Shown here: positions 54,376 through 62,170 of the stretch, piece by piece
Layout of the letters: the number at the start of each line of letters is the position of its first letter
Position numbering within the stretch: position 1 is the stretch's first letter
From: Candidatus Gastranaerophilales bacterium
GTDB taxonomy: Bacteria > Cyanobacteriota > Vampirovibrionia > Gastranaerophilales > JANQFW01
Length of the DNA stretch: 64,000 bases
Direction of reading: 5' to 3'
Assembly (NCBI GenBank): GCA_028277625.1
Contig: JANQFW010000038.1
Span: 1-64,000, forward strand
Position numbers and translations under genes: made by a program
The notes under the pieces: model-generated
Seen by the model: the letters and a program-made list of their open reading frames with translations, nothing else
Told to the model about the DNA's origin: nothing
Databases searched by the model: none

Positions 54376-55521
54376 TTGAGTAGTCCGTTTTTAAGAGATA
54401 AAAATATAATAGATGTTGTTAAATATAAATGGTTATGGGTAGCATTTTCAGCTATTTTGATTGTGCCGGGAATTATTGCTATGGTGTATTCTATGACAAC
54501 TTATCAAACCCATTCTCCTATGAAGTTAGGTATTGATTTTACCGGTGGTACTTTGGTCCAGTATGGTTTTGAAAAGAAACTAGAAAATACTGATATATCT
54601 AAAGTAAGAGAATCCTTAAATAAAGCCGGTATAGAGACAGCTGTTATTCAGATAGATCAGGCTTCTAAAAGTATAAACGAGCAATCAGTAAAAGATAAAG
54701 ATGTTGAGCCTGTTATTGAAAGTGTTAAAGAACCTAATGAAGTAACAAATAAAGATAAAGCTAAAAAGACAGAGGTTAAACTCGACTCTAAAAAAGTAGA
54801 AGTTAAAGAGGGAGTTAAAACCCCTGATGTTGTTAATCCTGAAAGTAAAGCGGGTATAAAAAGTATTGTTTCTATAAGAACAAAGTTTTTAGATAAAAAC
54901 GACTCTAAGAAAATGAACGTAGCATTAAAAGAATCAATAGGCGAGTTTGTGCCATTGCAAGTTAGCTCTATTGGTCCAACGCTTGGAAAAGAGTTGTTTC
55001 AAAATGCTATAGTTGCTCTTTTATTATCTTTTGCTGCTATAGTTATTTATTTAACTGTTAGATTTAAGTTTGATTATGCTATGTTTGCTTTAGTTGCACT
55101 TTTCCACGATGCGTTATTTGTTTGTGGTGTGTTTTCTATATTGGGTCTTGTTTTTCACACTGAGATAGATAGTTTGTTTATTACAGCTATTCTTACTGTT
55201 ATTGGATTTTCTGTACATGACACTATTGTTGTGTTTGACAGGGTTAGAGAAAATTCAAGATTCCTTGTTAAGAAAATGTCTTTTAATGACATTGTTAATG
55301 CTAGTGTTAACCAAACTTTGGCAAGAAGTATAAACACTTCTGTTACTTCTTTGGTTACCTTAATGGCTTTATATTTCTTTGGCGGGGTTACTACTAGAGA
55401 TTTTGTTTTGGCAATGACTTTGGGTATTGCGATTGGTACTTATTCCAGTATATTTAATGCAAGTACTTTGCTTGCTATGTGGAGAAGCAGATCTGCACAA
55501 CCAAAGAAAGCTGCTGCATAA
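54376..55521 (+). CDS. secF: Protein translocase subunit SecF with charged insert
   Basis: Partner of SecD. Six TM helices with GIDFTGGTLVQY and VIGFSVHDTIVVFDRVREN. TTG at 54376 behind AAGGGAG gives MSSPFLRDKN and 381 aa; the ORF-track start lies upstream of the ribosome site. A Lys/Glu/Val-rich low-complexity stretch of about 65 residues (about 95-161) interrupts the P1 domain and is not in typical SecF. It follows secD by 38 bp. Confidence 0.93.
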   Translation: MSSPFLRDKNIIDVVKYKWLWVAFSAILIVPGIIAMVYSMTTYQTHSPMKLGIDFTGGTLVQYGFEKKLENTDISKVRESLNKAGIETAVIQIDQASKSINEQSVKDKDVEPVIESVKEPNEVTNKDKAKKTEVKLDSKKVEVKEGVKTPDVVNPESKAGIKSIVSIRTKFLDKNDSKKMNVALKESIGEFVPLQVSSIGPTLGKELFQNAIVALLLSFAAIVIYLTVRFKFDYAMFALVALFHDALFVCGVFSILGLVFHTEIDSLFITAILTVIGFSVHDTIVVFDRVRENSRFLVKKMSFNDIVNASVNQTLARSINTSVTSLVTLMALYFFGGVTTRDFVLAMTLGIAIGTYSSIFNASTLLAMWRSRSAQPKKAAA

Positions 55522-55550
55522 TTAATTAAAATTAAGTTTGTAAATATACT

Positions 55551-55579
55551 AAGAGGCTGTCCGAGAGGGTGGTCTTTTT
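55551..55579 (+). terminator. Terminator after secF (AAGAGGCTGTCC family)
   Basis: GGCTGTCC / GGGTGGTC pair fully with G-U pairs around a GAGA loop, followed by TTTTTG. A near copy lies at 57313. Confidence 0.75.
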
Positions 55580-55599
55580 GCTTTAACGCAATTATTTAT

Positions 55600-56538
55600 A
55601 TGTTTAGTTTTTATTTATCTTGGTTAAGGAAAGAAGAGTTTTTTTATATTATGGTTAAATGTTTAAGTGTTCCAAGTTTATTTATTAAAAAAAGAGATAA
55701 ACAACCAAAACTAATAGAAGGAAAAAAAGATAGACCGGTTGTTGCTATCGTAGATGACTATTCTAGAATAATTCCAAAGTCAAAAGATTTAACTCATGGT
55801 GAATTGGTAGAAAAAACATTGAAAGCAACTTGTCCAACAGTTGATGTCATTAGATTTGATCTTACTAGTGTTAAGATATCTGCGGATTTTGATAAGAAAG
55901 CTGAAAGGGTTAAAATCTCTACAGCTTACGAGTCTCTTGATAATAATAAAATCTCTGCAGCTTTTGATGAGATAGCTGGAATGTTAAAATCAGGAAAAAA
56001 AATTGATGCGGTTAATATCTCTCTAGGCGCCTCTTTAAATCTTTTTCCTCAAAATTTGGAAAAAAATGTATTTAAACTTATGAAAGAAATACTTCTTATA
56101 GAAACAAGCGTTTTTACTAGTTTTTTTAAGCTTAATAAGTCTACTAGAGAAAAATTGAAAAAAGAAATAAAAAAAATAAAAAATAAGAATATTGACTGCC
56201 ATGATTTATTAAATTCATTGGAGAATTTAGCAGCACAAGAAAAGGTAAAAATTTTTGTTTCAGCAGGAAATAAAGGTTGTGGATATATAAATTCCTATTC
56301 ACTTGCTAAGAATGTAATAACTGTAGGCTCCTGTAATGCTATAAGATTTAAAAAAATATATTCATCACCGTTATTGGCAGATCAATATGAACATGGAGTA
56401 TTTAGATTAAAAGACGGAAAAATGTACCCTTTAAGAATTAGATCTAATTTTTACTTGCCACGTCAATGTTTTAAAGGAACATCTCTTTCTACTCCTGTAG
56501 CTGTAGGGAAATATTTGAAAAGTTTGTTCAATAAATAA
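55600..56538 (+). CDS. Small subtilase (S8 peptidase), copy A
   Basis: 312 aa. Catalytic Asp in VAIVDDYS, His in LTHGELVEKTL, oxyanion Asn in VSAGNKGCG and Ser295 in GTSLSTPVAVGKYL are all present. There is no signal peptide and no propeptide, so it may act inside the cell. A Lys-rich helical insert (about 170-205) separates His and Asn. Start is uncertain: ATG at 55600 lacks a ribosome site, and ATG at 55651 (MVKCLSVPSL) has AAGGAAAGAAGAG further upstream. It is paired with copy B, 21 bp on. Confidence 0.8.
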   Translation: MFSFYLSWLRKEEFFYIMVKCLSVPSLFIKKRDKQPKLIEGKKDRPVVAIVDDYSRIIPKSKDLTHGELVEKTLKATCPTVDVIRFDLTSVKISADFDKKAERVKISTAYESLDNNKISAAFDEIAGMLKSGKKIDAVNISLGASLNLFPQNLEKNVFKLMKEILLIETSVFTSFFKLNKSTREKLKKEIKKIKNKNIDCHDLLNSLENLAAQEKVKIFVSAGNKGCGYINSYSLAKNVITVGSCNAIRFKKIYSSPLLADQYEHGVFRLKDGKMYPLRIRSNFYLPRQCFKGTSLSTPVAVGKYLKSLFNK

Positions 56539-56559
56539 AAGAAAGAAAACTTAGTTATT

Positions 56560-57294
56560 ATGCTTAATTTATTTAGTGTTATATCTGACTCACGGTCGGC
56601 TTTTAAACCAAAGGTTGTAATTATTGATGATTTTGTTAATAAAGAAGAGGGGCTCAATCATGGGCAATTAGTAAAAGGATGTTTGCTAGAGACATGTCCA
56701 GAGGCTCAAATAGAAACAATAAATATAGGTAAAACTAAAGCAGGTAGGGCATGTGTTAATACCTTTAAATTAGCAAGGGATTTAAAGGACATAGCTAAAA
56801 GACTAAATGGGGGAGAAAGGATTGATGCTGTAAATTTGTCTATTAGGTCTGACTTTGATGTGCCTGAACAATATACTTCATTTGCGGAAAATCCTTTTGT
56901 TATTAGCCCTGAATTTAAAGAAGAAATAAAAGCAGAAATAGCTGCTAATGTAGCAGAAAAAAAAGCAGAAAAAGAAATTTTTAAAAAGATTAAAGAATTG
57001 GTAAAACTTGGTAAAACAAAGATATTTTTGTCAGCAGGAAGCGATGGACCAGGTAAAGTAAATATTTATTCAACTATTAATGGTGTAACAACTGTAGGCG
57101 CTTGCAATAGCTTGGGTAGAGTAGAAAAATATTCTTCTACTTTGTTTGCTGATACATTTGAAGATGGAATATCAACATTAAGAAAAAAGTCTAAATTTTT
57201 TCGCTTTTTTTCAATTAGTGTTGTTAGGCATGGTGCATCTTTTTCTACGCCAAGGGCATTAGGGAAGTATCTGAAAGCTTTGTATAGGAGATAG
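56560..57294 (+). CDS. Small subtilase (S8 peptidase), copy B with altered oxyanion residue
   Basis: 244 aa. Asp in VIIDDFV, His34 in LNHGQLVKG and Ser227 in HGASFSTPRALGKYL are kept, but the oxyanion Asn of SAGN is Ser (LSAGSDGPG). Activity may be weak or specialised. It shares the closing block S-TP-A-GKYLK-L with copy A, indicating a tandem duplication followed by divergence. It also lacks a signal peptide. A terminator resembling that of secF follows. Confidence 0.75.
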   Translation: MLNLFSVISDSRSAFKPKVVIIDDFVNKEEGLNHGQLVKGCLLETCPEAQIETINIGKTKAGRACVNTFKLARDLKDIAKRLNGGERIDAVNLSIRSDFDVPEQYTSFAENPFVISPEFKEEIKAEIAANVAEKKAEKEIFKKIKELVKLGKTKIFLSAGSDGPGKVNIYSTINGVTTVGACNSLGRVEKYSSTLFADTFEDGISTLRKKSKFFRFFSISVVRHGASFSTPRALGKYLKALYRR

Positions 57295-57312
57295 AACATT
57301 TTTAATATACTT

Positions 57313-57341
57313 AAGAGGCTGTCCGCGAGGATGTTTTTTTT
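57313..57341 (+). terminator. Terminator after subtilase B (AAGAGGCTGTCC family)
   Basis: AAGAGGCTGTCC then GCGAGG and TTTTTTTTG; same family as the secF terminator, with one mismatch in the stem. Confidence 0.65.
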
Positions 57342-57612
57342 GCATTTTTATTTATTTTAATTTTCTTTTGAATGTATTGAATCTGCCCTGTTTGACTATA
57401 TGGAAATTTATTTTTTGTAAAATTATAAAAGAAAAATAAATGTTACATTTTATAACATTAGTTTGTTGTATTTATCTACAAAATTTAACAAAAATAACTG
57501 TAAAATATATGTTGATTAACTCTTGAAGATAAAGTAAAATTGTTAAGTCTGAGAGTTATATTGTTTGTCTTTAAAAAATATATACAAGTGTTTACTTTAA
57601 GGAGCTATTGGT
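57342..57612 (+). other. Region upstream of the chemoreceptor with promoter candidate
   Basis: About 270 bp (318 bp from the subtilase B stop). TTGATT (57512) and TAAAAT (57535) are 17 bp apart, a fair sigma-70 promoter. AAGGAGC closes the region before ATG. No gene seen. Confidence 0.45.
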
Positions 57613-59346
57613 ATGTTTGATTTTTTGCAAAAAATTTCCATTAATAAGAGACTACTTTTATTATCTTTTTCTGTAGGTTTGATAATTTTTATTGCAAATG
57701 GATTTTCTGTTTTTTATATAACGGAAAAAACGCTTTATAAAGAGCAATCTACAAGAATAGCAGTAATGGTAGAGTCTATTGTTGAATTAGCAGATAAATA
57801 TAAAGCAGAAGTCAACGAGGGAAAATTAACTGAAGAAGAGGCTCAGGCTAAAGTCAAACAAGTAGTTAGAGATATACGTTTTGATAATGGTAATTATGTG
57901 TGGATTCATGATTATAATAATCATTTTGTCGAACATCCTTTAATTCATTCTAAAAACTTTATTGATGCGTCAGGACTTCAAGATAAAAAAGACAAAAACA
58001 AATATTTAGTAAAGGATATGACAGCATTAGCCAAAAAAGAAGGCGAAGGTGTTTATATATACAATTGGGTAAGTAAGAATGATAAAAATAAAATCGTTCC
58101 TAAAATGTCATTTGTTAAGAATATATCTGACTGGAATTGGGTAGTAGGTACGGGTGTTTATTTGGAAGGTGTGAAAAGAGAAATATTAACAAACATACTT
58201 CTTTGTACAGGATTTAATTTTATTGTTTTTATTTTAGCAGTTATTGTTTGTAATATAACTATTGGCCAAAGTATTAATAAACCAATTAAAGCTTTAATTG
58301 GTCTTAGTAATAAGCTTGCGGATAACGATTTAAGCTTTGAAATTGCTGATGATAAAAATAACACAGAAATAGGTGAATTAAAAAGAGCTTATAAGTCATC
58401 AGTGACTAGTTTGAAGGGGCTTATTCTTGAAGTTTTAAACTCTGTAGAGCAAGTATCTGATAGTTCTAAAAAAATGGAGAGTATTACTTTACAGCTTTCT
58501 GAAAGTGCTGAGCAAACTGCTGAAAGTATAGGAAAACTTGCTACCGGTTCAAATGAACAAGCGCAAGACTTGAATGAAAGTTTAGAAGAGTTTAACAGTA
58601 TAAATTCTTCTGTTAAAGATATTATTGAAAATATGAATAATACTGTTAATATTTCAATAGAAACAGAAGAAATTGTAAGTGAAGGTCAAAATGAGTCGAG
58701 CAAAGCTATTAATAAAATGAATACAATTAAAACCGTATCTAATAATATATCATCTACGATTAATGAATTAGGGGATTTGAGCTTAAATATCGGTGAGATT
58801 GTAGATTTAATTAAAAATATTGCAAGACAAACAAACCTATTAGCCCTAAATGCTGCTATTGAAGCAGCTAGAGCAGGTGATCAAGGTAAAGGCTTTGCGG
58901 TAGTTGCAGAGGAAGTTAAAAAGCTTGCGGATCAATCTGCTAAAGCTACTGATACCATTAATGACATGATTACTGAAGTTCAAACAAAAACAAATGATGC
59001 GCTATTAAATATGAATAATGGCGTAAAAGAAATTGAAGAAGGTGTAGATATAATTGATAAAGTGGGTGAGTCTTTAGATAAAATATTGAGCTCAACCAAA
59101 TTAACTAATAGTGATGTAAGCCAGGTTGCTAATATGTTAAATAGTCTTGCGGTTCACTTTGATAGTATATCTGATAAAATGGAAAATATAGCAGCTATTA
59201 CAGAAGAATCCGCAGCTATTTCTGAAGAGATAGCTAGTACAACAGAAGAACAATCAGCAAACTCTAGTGAAATAGCTAATAATGCTGAAAAAGCCAATAA
59301 ATCTATTGAAGAATTAAAGCTTATAGTTTCTAAATTTAAGGTATAA
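57613..59346 (+). CDS. Methyl-accepting chemotaxis protein with Cache domain
   Basis: 577 aa. TM1 (12-35), a periplasmic single Cache domain (about 40-190; [30 protein letters not shown]), TM2 (about 195-218), HAMP ([19 protein letters not shown]), then a cytoplasmic signalling domain with the hairpin tip [21 protein letters not shown]. Cache domains of this type often bind small organic acids. No che genes are adjacent. A chemoreceptor and PilT hint at type IV pilus- or flagellum-linked motility. Confidence 0.92.
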   Translation: MFDFLQKISINKRLLLLSFSVGLIIFIANGFSVFYITEKTLYKEQSTRIAVMVESIVELADKYKAEVNEGKLTEEEAQAKVKQVVRDIRFDNGNYVWIHDYNNHFVEHPLIHSKNFIDASGLQDKKDKNKYLVKDMTALAKKEGEGVYIYNWVSKNDKNKIVPKMSFVKNISDWNWVVGTGVYLEGVKREILTNILLCTGFNFIVFILAVIVCNITIGQSINKPIKALIGLSNKLADNDLSFEIADDKNNTEIGELKRAYKSSVTSLKGLILEVLNSVEQVSDSSKKMESITLQLSESAEQTAESIGKLATGSNEQAQDLNESLEEFNSINSSVKDIIENMNNTVNISIETEEIVSEGQNESSKAINKMNTIKTVSNNISSTINELGDLSLNIGEIVDLIKNIARQTNLLALNAAIEAARAGDQGKGFAVVAEEVKKLADQSAKATDTINDMITEVQTKTNDALLNMNNGVKEIEEGVDIIDKVGESLDKILSSTKLTNSDVSQVANMLNSLAVHFDSISDKMENIAAITEESAAISEEIASTTEEQSANSSEIANNAEKANKSIEELKLIVSKFKV

Positions 59347-59384
59347 GCTTGTTATAGACTTAAATTAAAATATAATTACATAGC

Positions 59385-59425
59385 AAACTAAAGGCTTCTT
59401 CTTTTTTGAGGAAGCCTTTGGTTCG
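59385..59425. terminator. Hairpin after the chemoreceptor gene
   Basis: AAAGGCTTC / GAAGCCTTT stem with a 12-nt U-rich loop. No clear T-run follows, so it is only a possible terminator. Confidence 0.45.
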
Positions 59426-59498
59426 TCTTCTAATATATACGTAAACAAGGAGACTGGATATATTGATCAACTTCTATATTAAAAGAACTGGTATGCAA

Positions 59499-59840
59499 TT
59501 AGTGTGCAAAAATTGCTTTTTGTTTGTTTTTTTGGGTTGAATCTTGCAACATTTTTAAATAAGCATCGAAAAATGTGAGCGTATCTGTAATGCTGTCTAT
59601 AAATGATTCTATTAGGTCACTGTGTTCGTTACTAGATTCAACTGACTTACAGGAGTTTGATTTTTTGCCTTTTTTAACTTTTTTATCAGAATTATTTTTT
59701 GTTTCTTTAAGTTTGTTCTTTTGAATACTTAAAAAAACTGAATTGAACTGGCAAAATGCTTCTTGATCAGGTTTAGGAGTATATTGAAAGTGATTTTGTG
59801 CCATGATGGCTGAAAAACATAGATTGGTGTTACTAGCCAT
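59499..59840 (-). CDS. Small hypothetical protein (113 aa)
   Basis: No family recognised. MASNTNLCFSAIMAQNHFQY at the N-terminus, a Lys-rich middle (KKVKKGKKSNSCKS) and an amphipathic C-terminal helix (DLIESFIDSITDTLTFFD). An AGGAGGTC ribosome site is strong. It shares a TTAAC-ACG-GTTGAA motif upstream with the 60004 gene. Two Cys are present, but no signal peptide or TM is seen. Confidence 0.65.
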   Translation of the reverse strand: MASNTNLCFSAIMAQNHFQYTPKPDQEAFCQFNSVFLSIQKNKLKETKNNSDKKVKKGKKSNSCKSVESSNEHSDLIESFIDSITDTLTFFDAYLKMLQDSTQKNKQKAIFAH

Positions 59841-59908
59841 TCTAAAGACCTCCTAAAAGAGTATTTTATTTTTAAAATGATGATTTTATAAATATTTAAA
59901 TAAAAGTG

Positions 59909-59922
59909 TTAACACGGTTGAA
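59909..59922. promoter_or_regulatory. Candidate operator upstream of 59499 gene
   Basis: TTAACACGGTTGAA, 69 bp before the 113-aa gene; resembles two sites upstream of the 60004 gene but with a shorter spacer. Confidence 0.35.
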
Positions 59923-60003
59923 CATATTTTAATGTGTTTTTTTATACGGTTTTATGTTTAGAATGTTTTTGCGCTATAAAAGTCCTCCATAATTTTGTAA
60001 CTA

Positions 60004-60696
60004 TTAACTAGCTTTTGGTTTTAATAAGCTATCTACTACTGCTTTTGATAATCCATTAACTAAAAAGTTTACCGGATTGTTGTCATCCTCCTTTGGCGGA
60101 GCGTTATCTTTTTTTGCTGGAGTTAATGCACCTGCAATCATTGACTCTGCAATTGCATTAAAAGGATCTTCTTTTTTTGCTTTACCTCCTTCTTTTTTAT
60201 CAGTTTTAAATGCACTGTTAACCATTGATTCTGCAATTTTACTTAGTGGATCTTCTTCTTTTTTATCAGGTGTGAATGTATTTTTAATAATTGATTCTGC
60301 AATTTTGTTAAAAGGGTCTTCCTTTTTAGAGGTTGTCGGGGGCTTTTCTTTCTTTTTGCTATCTTTTGCTTTATTATCAGCTTTTGGGTCTAGTCCTTTT
60401 TTAAGAGCATCTGTTAGTTTTTCTTTAATCGCTTTTGACAACTGTTTTTGTATAGCATTACCTAGTTGCTGCTTAGCAATGTTTGCCATTGCATCTTTAA
60501 GCAATTTGTCTACAGAATTTTCTTTATTTTGACCTGATCCTGTTCCGTCTTGATTATTTTCACAGACTTGGGGTTTACTGCCAAAGAGAGGTTCTTCCTT
60601 ATTTTGACAAACTTTGCTTGTTTGACCTTGTTGGCCATTAAAGTTGTATTTTGCTACTGGTGGTAAATTGGGACCACATGAACCATTTGCTGACAT
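60004..60696 (-). CDS. Hypothetical protein with KKEDPFNxIAESxI repeats
   Basis: Revised start: ATG behind GAGGAGG gives MSANGSCGPNLPP and 230 aa. The N-terminal 60 residues are polar and Cys-containing (GSCGP, KVCQNK, QVCENN). A helix (LLKDAMANIAKQQLGNAIQK) follows. Three repeats of about 30 residues follow (KKEDPFNKIAESIIKNTFTP; EEDPLSKIAESMVNSAF; KKEDPFNAIAESMIAGALTP), ending VNGLSKAVVDSLLKP. No TM. It may be a scaffold or secreted structural protein. Confidence 0.65.
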   Translation of the reverse strand: MSANGSCGPNLPPVAKYNFNGQQGQTSKVCQNKEEPLFGSKPQVCENNQDGTGSGQNKENSVDKLLKDAMANIAKQQLGNAIQKQLSKAIKEKLTDALKKGLDPKADNKAKDSKKKEKPPTTSKKEDPFNKIAESIIKNTFTPDKKEEDPLSKIAESMVNSAFKTDKKEGGKAKKEDPFNAIAESMIAGALTPAKKDNAPPKEDDNNPVNFLVNGLSKAVVDSLLKPKAS

Positions 60697-60739
60697 GCTC
60701 AAACCTCCTCAATATAGTGCTTAAAGTGATGATTAGTTA

Positions 60740-60756
60740 TTGAACTCACGGTGTAA
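60740..60756. promoter_or_regulatory. Candidate operator 1 upstream of 60004 gene
   Basis: TTGAAC-TCACG-GTGTAA, an imperfect inverted repeat 44 bp before the start. Confidence 0.4.
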
Positions 60757-60811
60757 AAAAGTTTGGAGAGCTTTGATAATTACTATACAAATAAAGCTAT
60801 AGTAATAAAGC

Positions 60812-60828
60812 TTAAACTCACGGTTTAA
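60812..60828. promoter_or_regulatory. Candidate operator 2 upstream of 60004 gene
   Basis: TTAAAC-TCACG-GTTTAA, a perfect 6-bp inverted repeat with the same 5-nt centre, 72 bp from operator 1. Confidence 0.45.
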
Positions 60829-61092
60829 ATGAATTATAGAATGAGTACTTTCGATGTAAATAAAGCTAAATTAGTGATAAATTTTAAAATACTTGCTAAA
60901 TAATGCTACGATGGGGAATGAATAATTTTGATAATAAAATTTTTATTTGAATGGGCTATATATATATAAAGTTATTTTTTTCATGAAAATTGCATGTTTT
61001 CTATATAAAACATGCATAAATTTAAAAAAATTATTATTTTTTAGCTTGCAATATTATTAATTTAGAGTGTTTTTATAATTTTAAATATATGA

Positions 61093-61205
61093 TATACTAA
61101 CTCTAAAAGACTTTTCGGATTATTTAATAATGTTAACTTTAATAAAATAGGTTACTCTCTGAATATGGAAATCTAAAGTTTAATTGATGGGCAGTATAAA
61201 TAGAA
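61093..61205 (+). promoter_or_regulatory. Dispersed upstream element, copy 7 (before CDF gene)
   Basis: TATACTAACTCTAAAAGA, CTTTTCGGATTATT, spacer, CTGAATATGGAAATCTAAAG and TTTAATTGATGGGCAGTATA. It ends 34 bp before the TTG start. Confidence 0.65.
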
Positions 61206-61238
61206 AATTAAAGATAAAAGACTTGGAGCCAAAAAGTT

Positions 61239-62162
61239 TTGGATGAAAAATTTATAAAAACAAGAGCCGCATTTTTTTCAATACTATCAAATAGCTTTTT
61301 AATAATTTTAAAATTTATAGCCGGCTTTGTAACAGGCAGTATTAGTATATTATCAGAAGCATTGCATTCTTTTTCTGACTTGCTGGCCTCTATTATTGCC
61401 TTTATATCCGTGAGGATTTCTTCGGAACCTGCGGATGTTGAGCATCAATATGGGCATGGCAAGTTTGAAGATCTTTCCGGAGTAATAGAAGGAGCTTTAA
61501 TCCTTATTGCGGCTATTTATATTATATATGAATCTATAAACAAAATAATGTCAGGTCATATAGAGCTTATAGAGAGCAACCTTGCAATATTTGTAATGGC
61601 TTTTTCCTGTATATTAAATTTGATTGTTAGTAAATATTTATTTAAGGTAGCTAAAAAAACAGACTCTCTTGCTTTATATGCGGATGCACAGCACTTAAGA
61701 ACTGATATCTATACTTCTTTAGGTGTATTAATAGGTTTGGTTTTAATAAAATTTACAGGTATCTTTATAATAGACCCTATTGTTGCTATTATTGTGGGGA
61801 TAATAATTATAAAAGCTGGTGTTGACCTTTGTATAGAAGGTGGTAAAAACCTTTTGGATACTTCCTTGCCAGAGTATGAGTCATTTAAAATAAACAAAAT
61901 TATAAAAGAATCAATTTCTGATAAAATTGTAGACGTGAAAAATGTTAAAACAAGAAAGTCTGGAAACCAAAGAGTTTTAGAGTTTGTATTGGTTGTTGCA
62001 AAAGATTTATCTGTAAAAGAAGGTCATGATTATTGTGATTATATAGAAAAAATCATTAAAGAAGAAATTGGTAACATAATAATAACCATACACTTAGAAC
62101 CCTGTGATGGGGCTTGTGATAGTTGTGACTTAAGGATTGAAAACAGGTGTTATATAAAATAA
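61239..62162 (+). CDS. Cation diffusion facilitator (divalent metal exporter)
   Basis: 307 aa, six TM helices. Metal site A is seen in ALHSFSDLLAS and DAQHLRTDIYTS (His-Asp/His-Asp), with DVEHQYGHGKFE between helices. The C-terminal cytoplasmic domain ends in a Cys-rich tail (LEPCDGACDSCDLRIENRCYI), unusual for CDF proteins and perhaps metal-sensing. The start is TTG, 11 nt after GGAG; no in-frame ATG lies nearby. Substrate (Zn, Fe or Mn) is not readable. Confidence 0.9.
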   Translation: MDEKFIKTRAAFFSILSNSFLIILKFIAGFVTGSISILSEALHSFSDLLASIIAFISVRISSEPADVEHQYGHGKFEDLSGVIEGALILIAAIYIIYESINKIMSGHIELIESNLAIFVMAFSCILNLIVSKYLFKVAKKTDSLALYADAQHLRTDIYTSLGVLIGLVLIKFTGIFIIDPIVAIIVGIIIIKAGVDLCIEGGKNLLDTSLPEYESFKINKIIKESISDKIVDVKNVKTRKSGNQRVLEFVLVVAKDLSVKEGHDYCDYIEKIIKEEIGNIIITIHLEPCDGACDSCDLRIENRCYIK

Positions 62163-62170
62163 AAAATTTT

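Larger units (their letters stand above)
60697..61238. other. Divergent region with operator repeats and upstream element
   Basis: 542 bp. Holds two ACTCACGGT palindromes near the 60004 gene and copy 7 of the dispersed element near the CDF gene. No coding region. Confidence 0.55.

Noticed and set aside
56576-56590. Third ACTCACGGT site at the start of subtilase B
   Set aside because: Lies within coding sequence (SDSRSAF) and lacks the flanking inverted arms; probably chance.
60077-60532. Plus-strand hydrophobic ORF opposite the KKEDPFN repeat protein
   Set aside because: Repeats of a Lys/Asp/Glu-rich coding strand read hydrophobic on the other strand; the minus gene has the strong ribosome site.
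15493-61205. MITE or insertion-sequence remnant for the dispersed element
   Set aside because: The ends are not inverted repeats of each other, no target-site duplication is visible, and orientation always follows the downstream gene.
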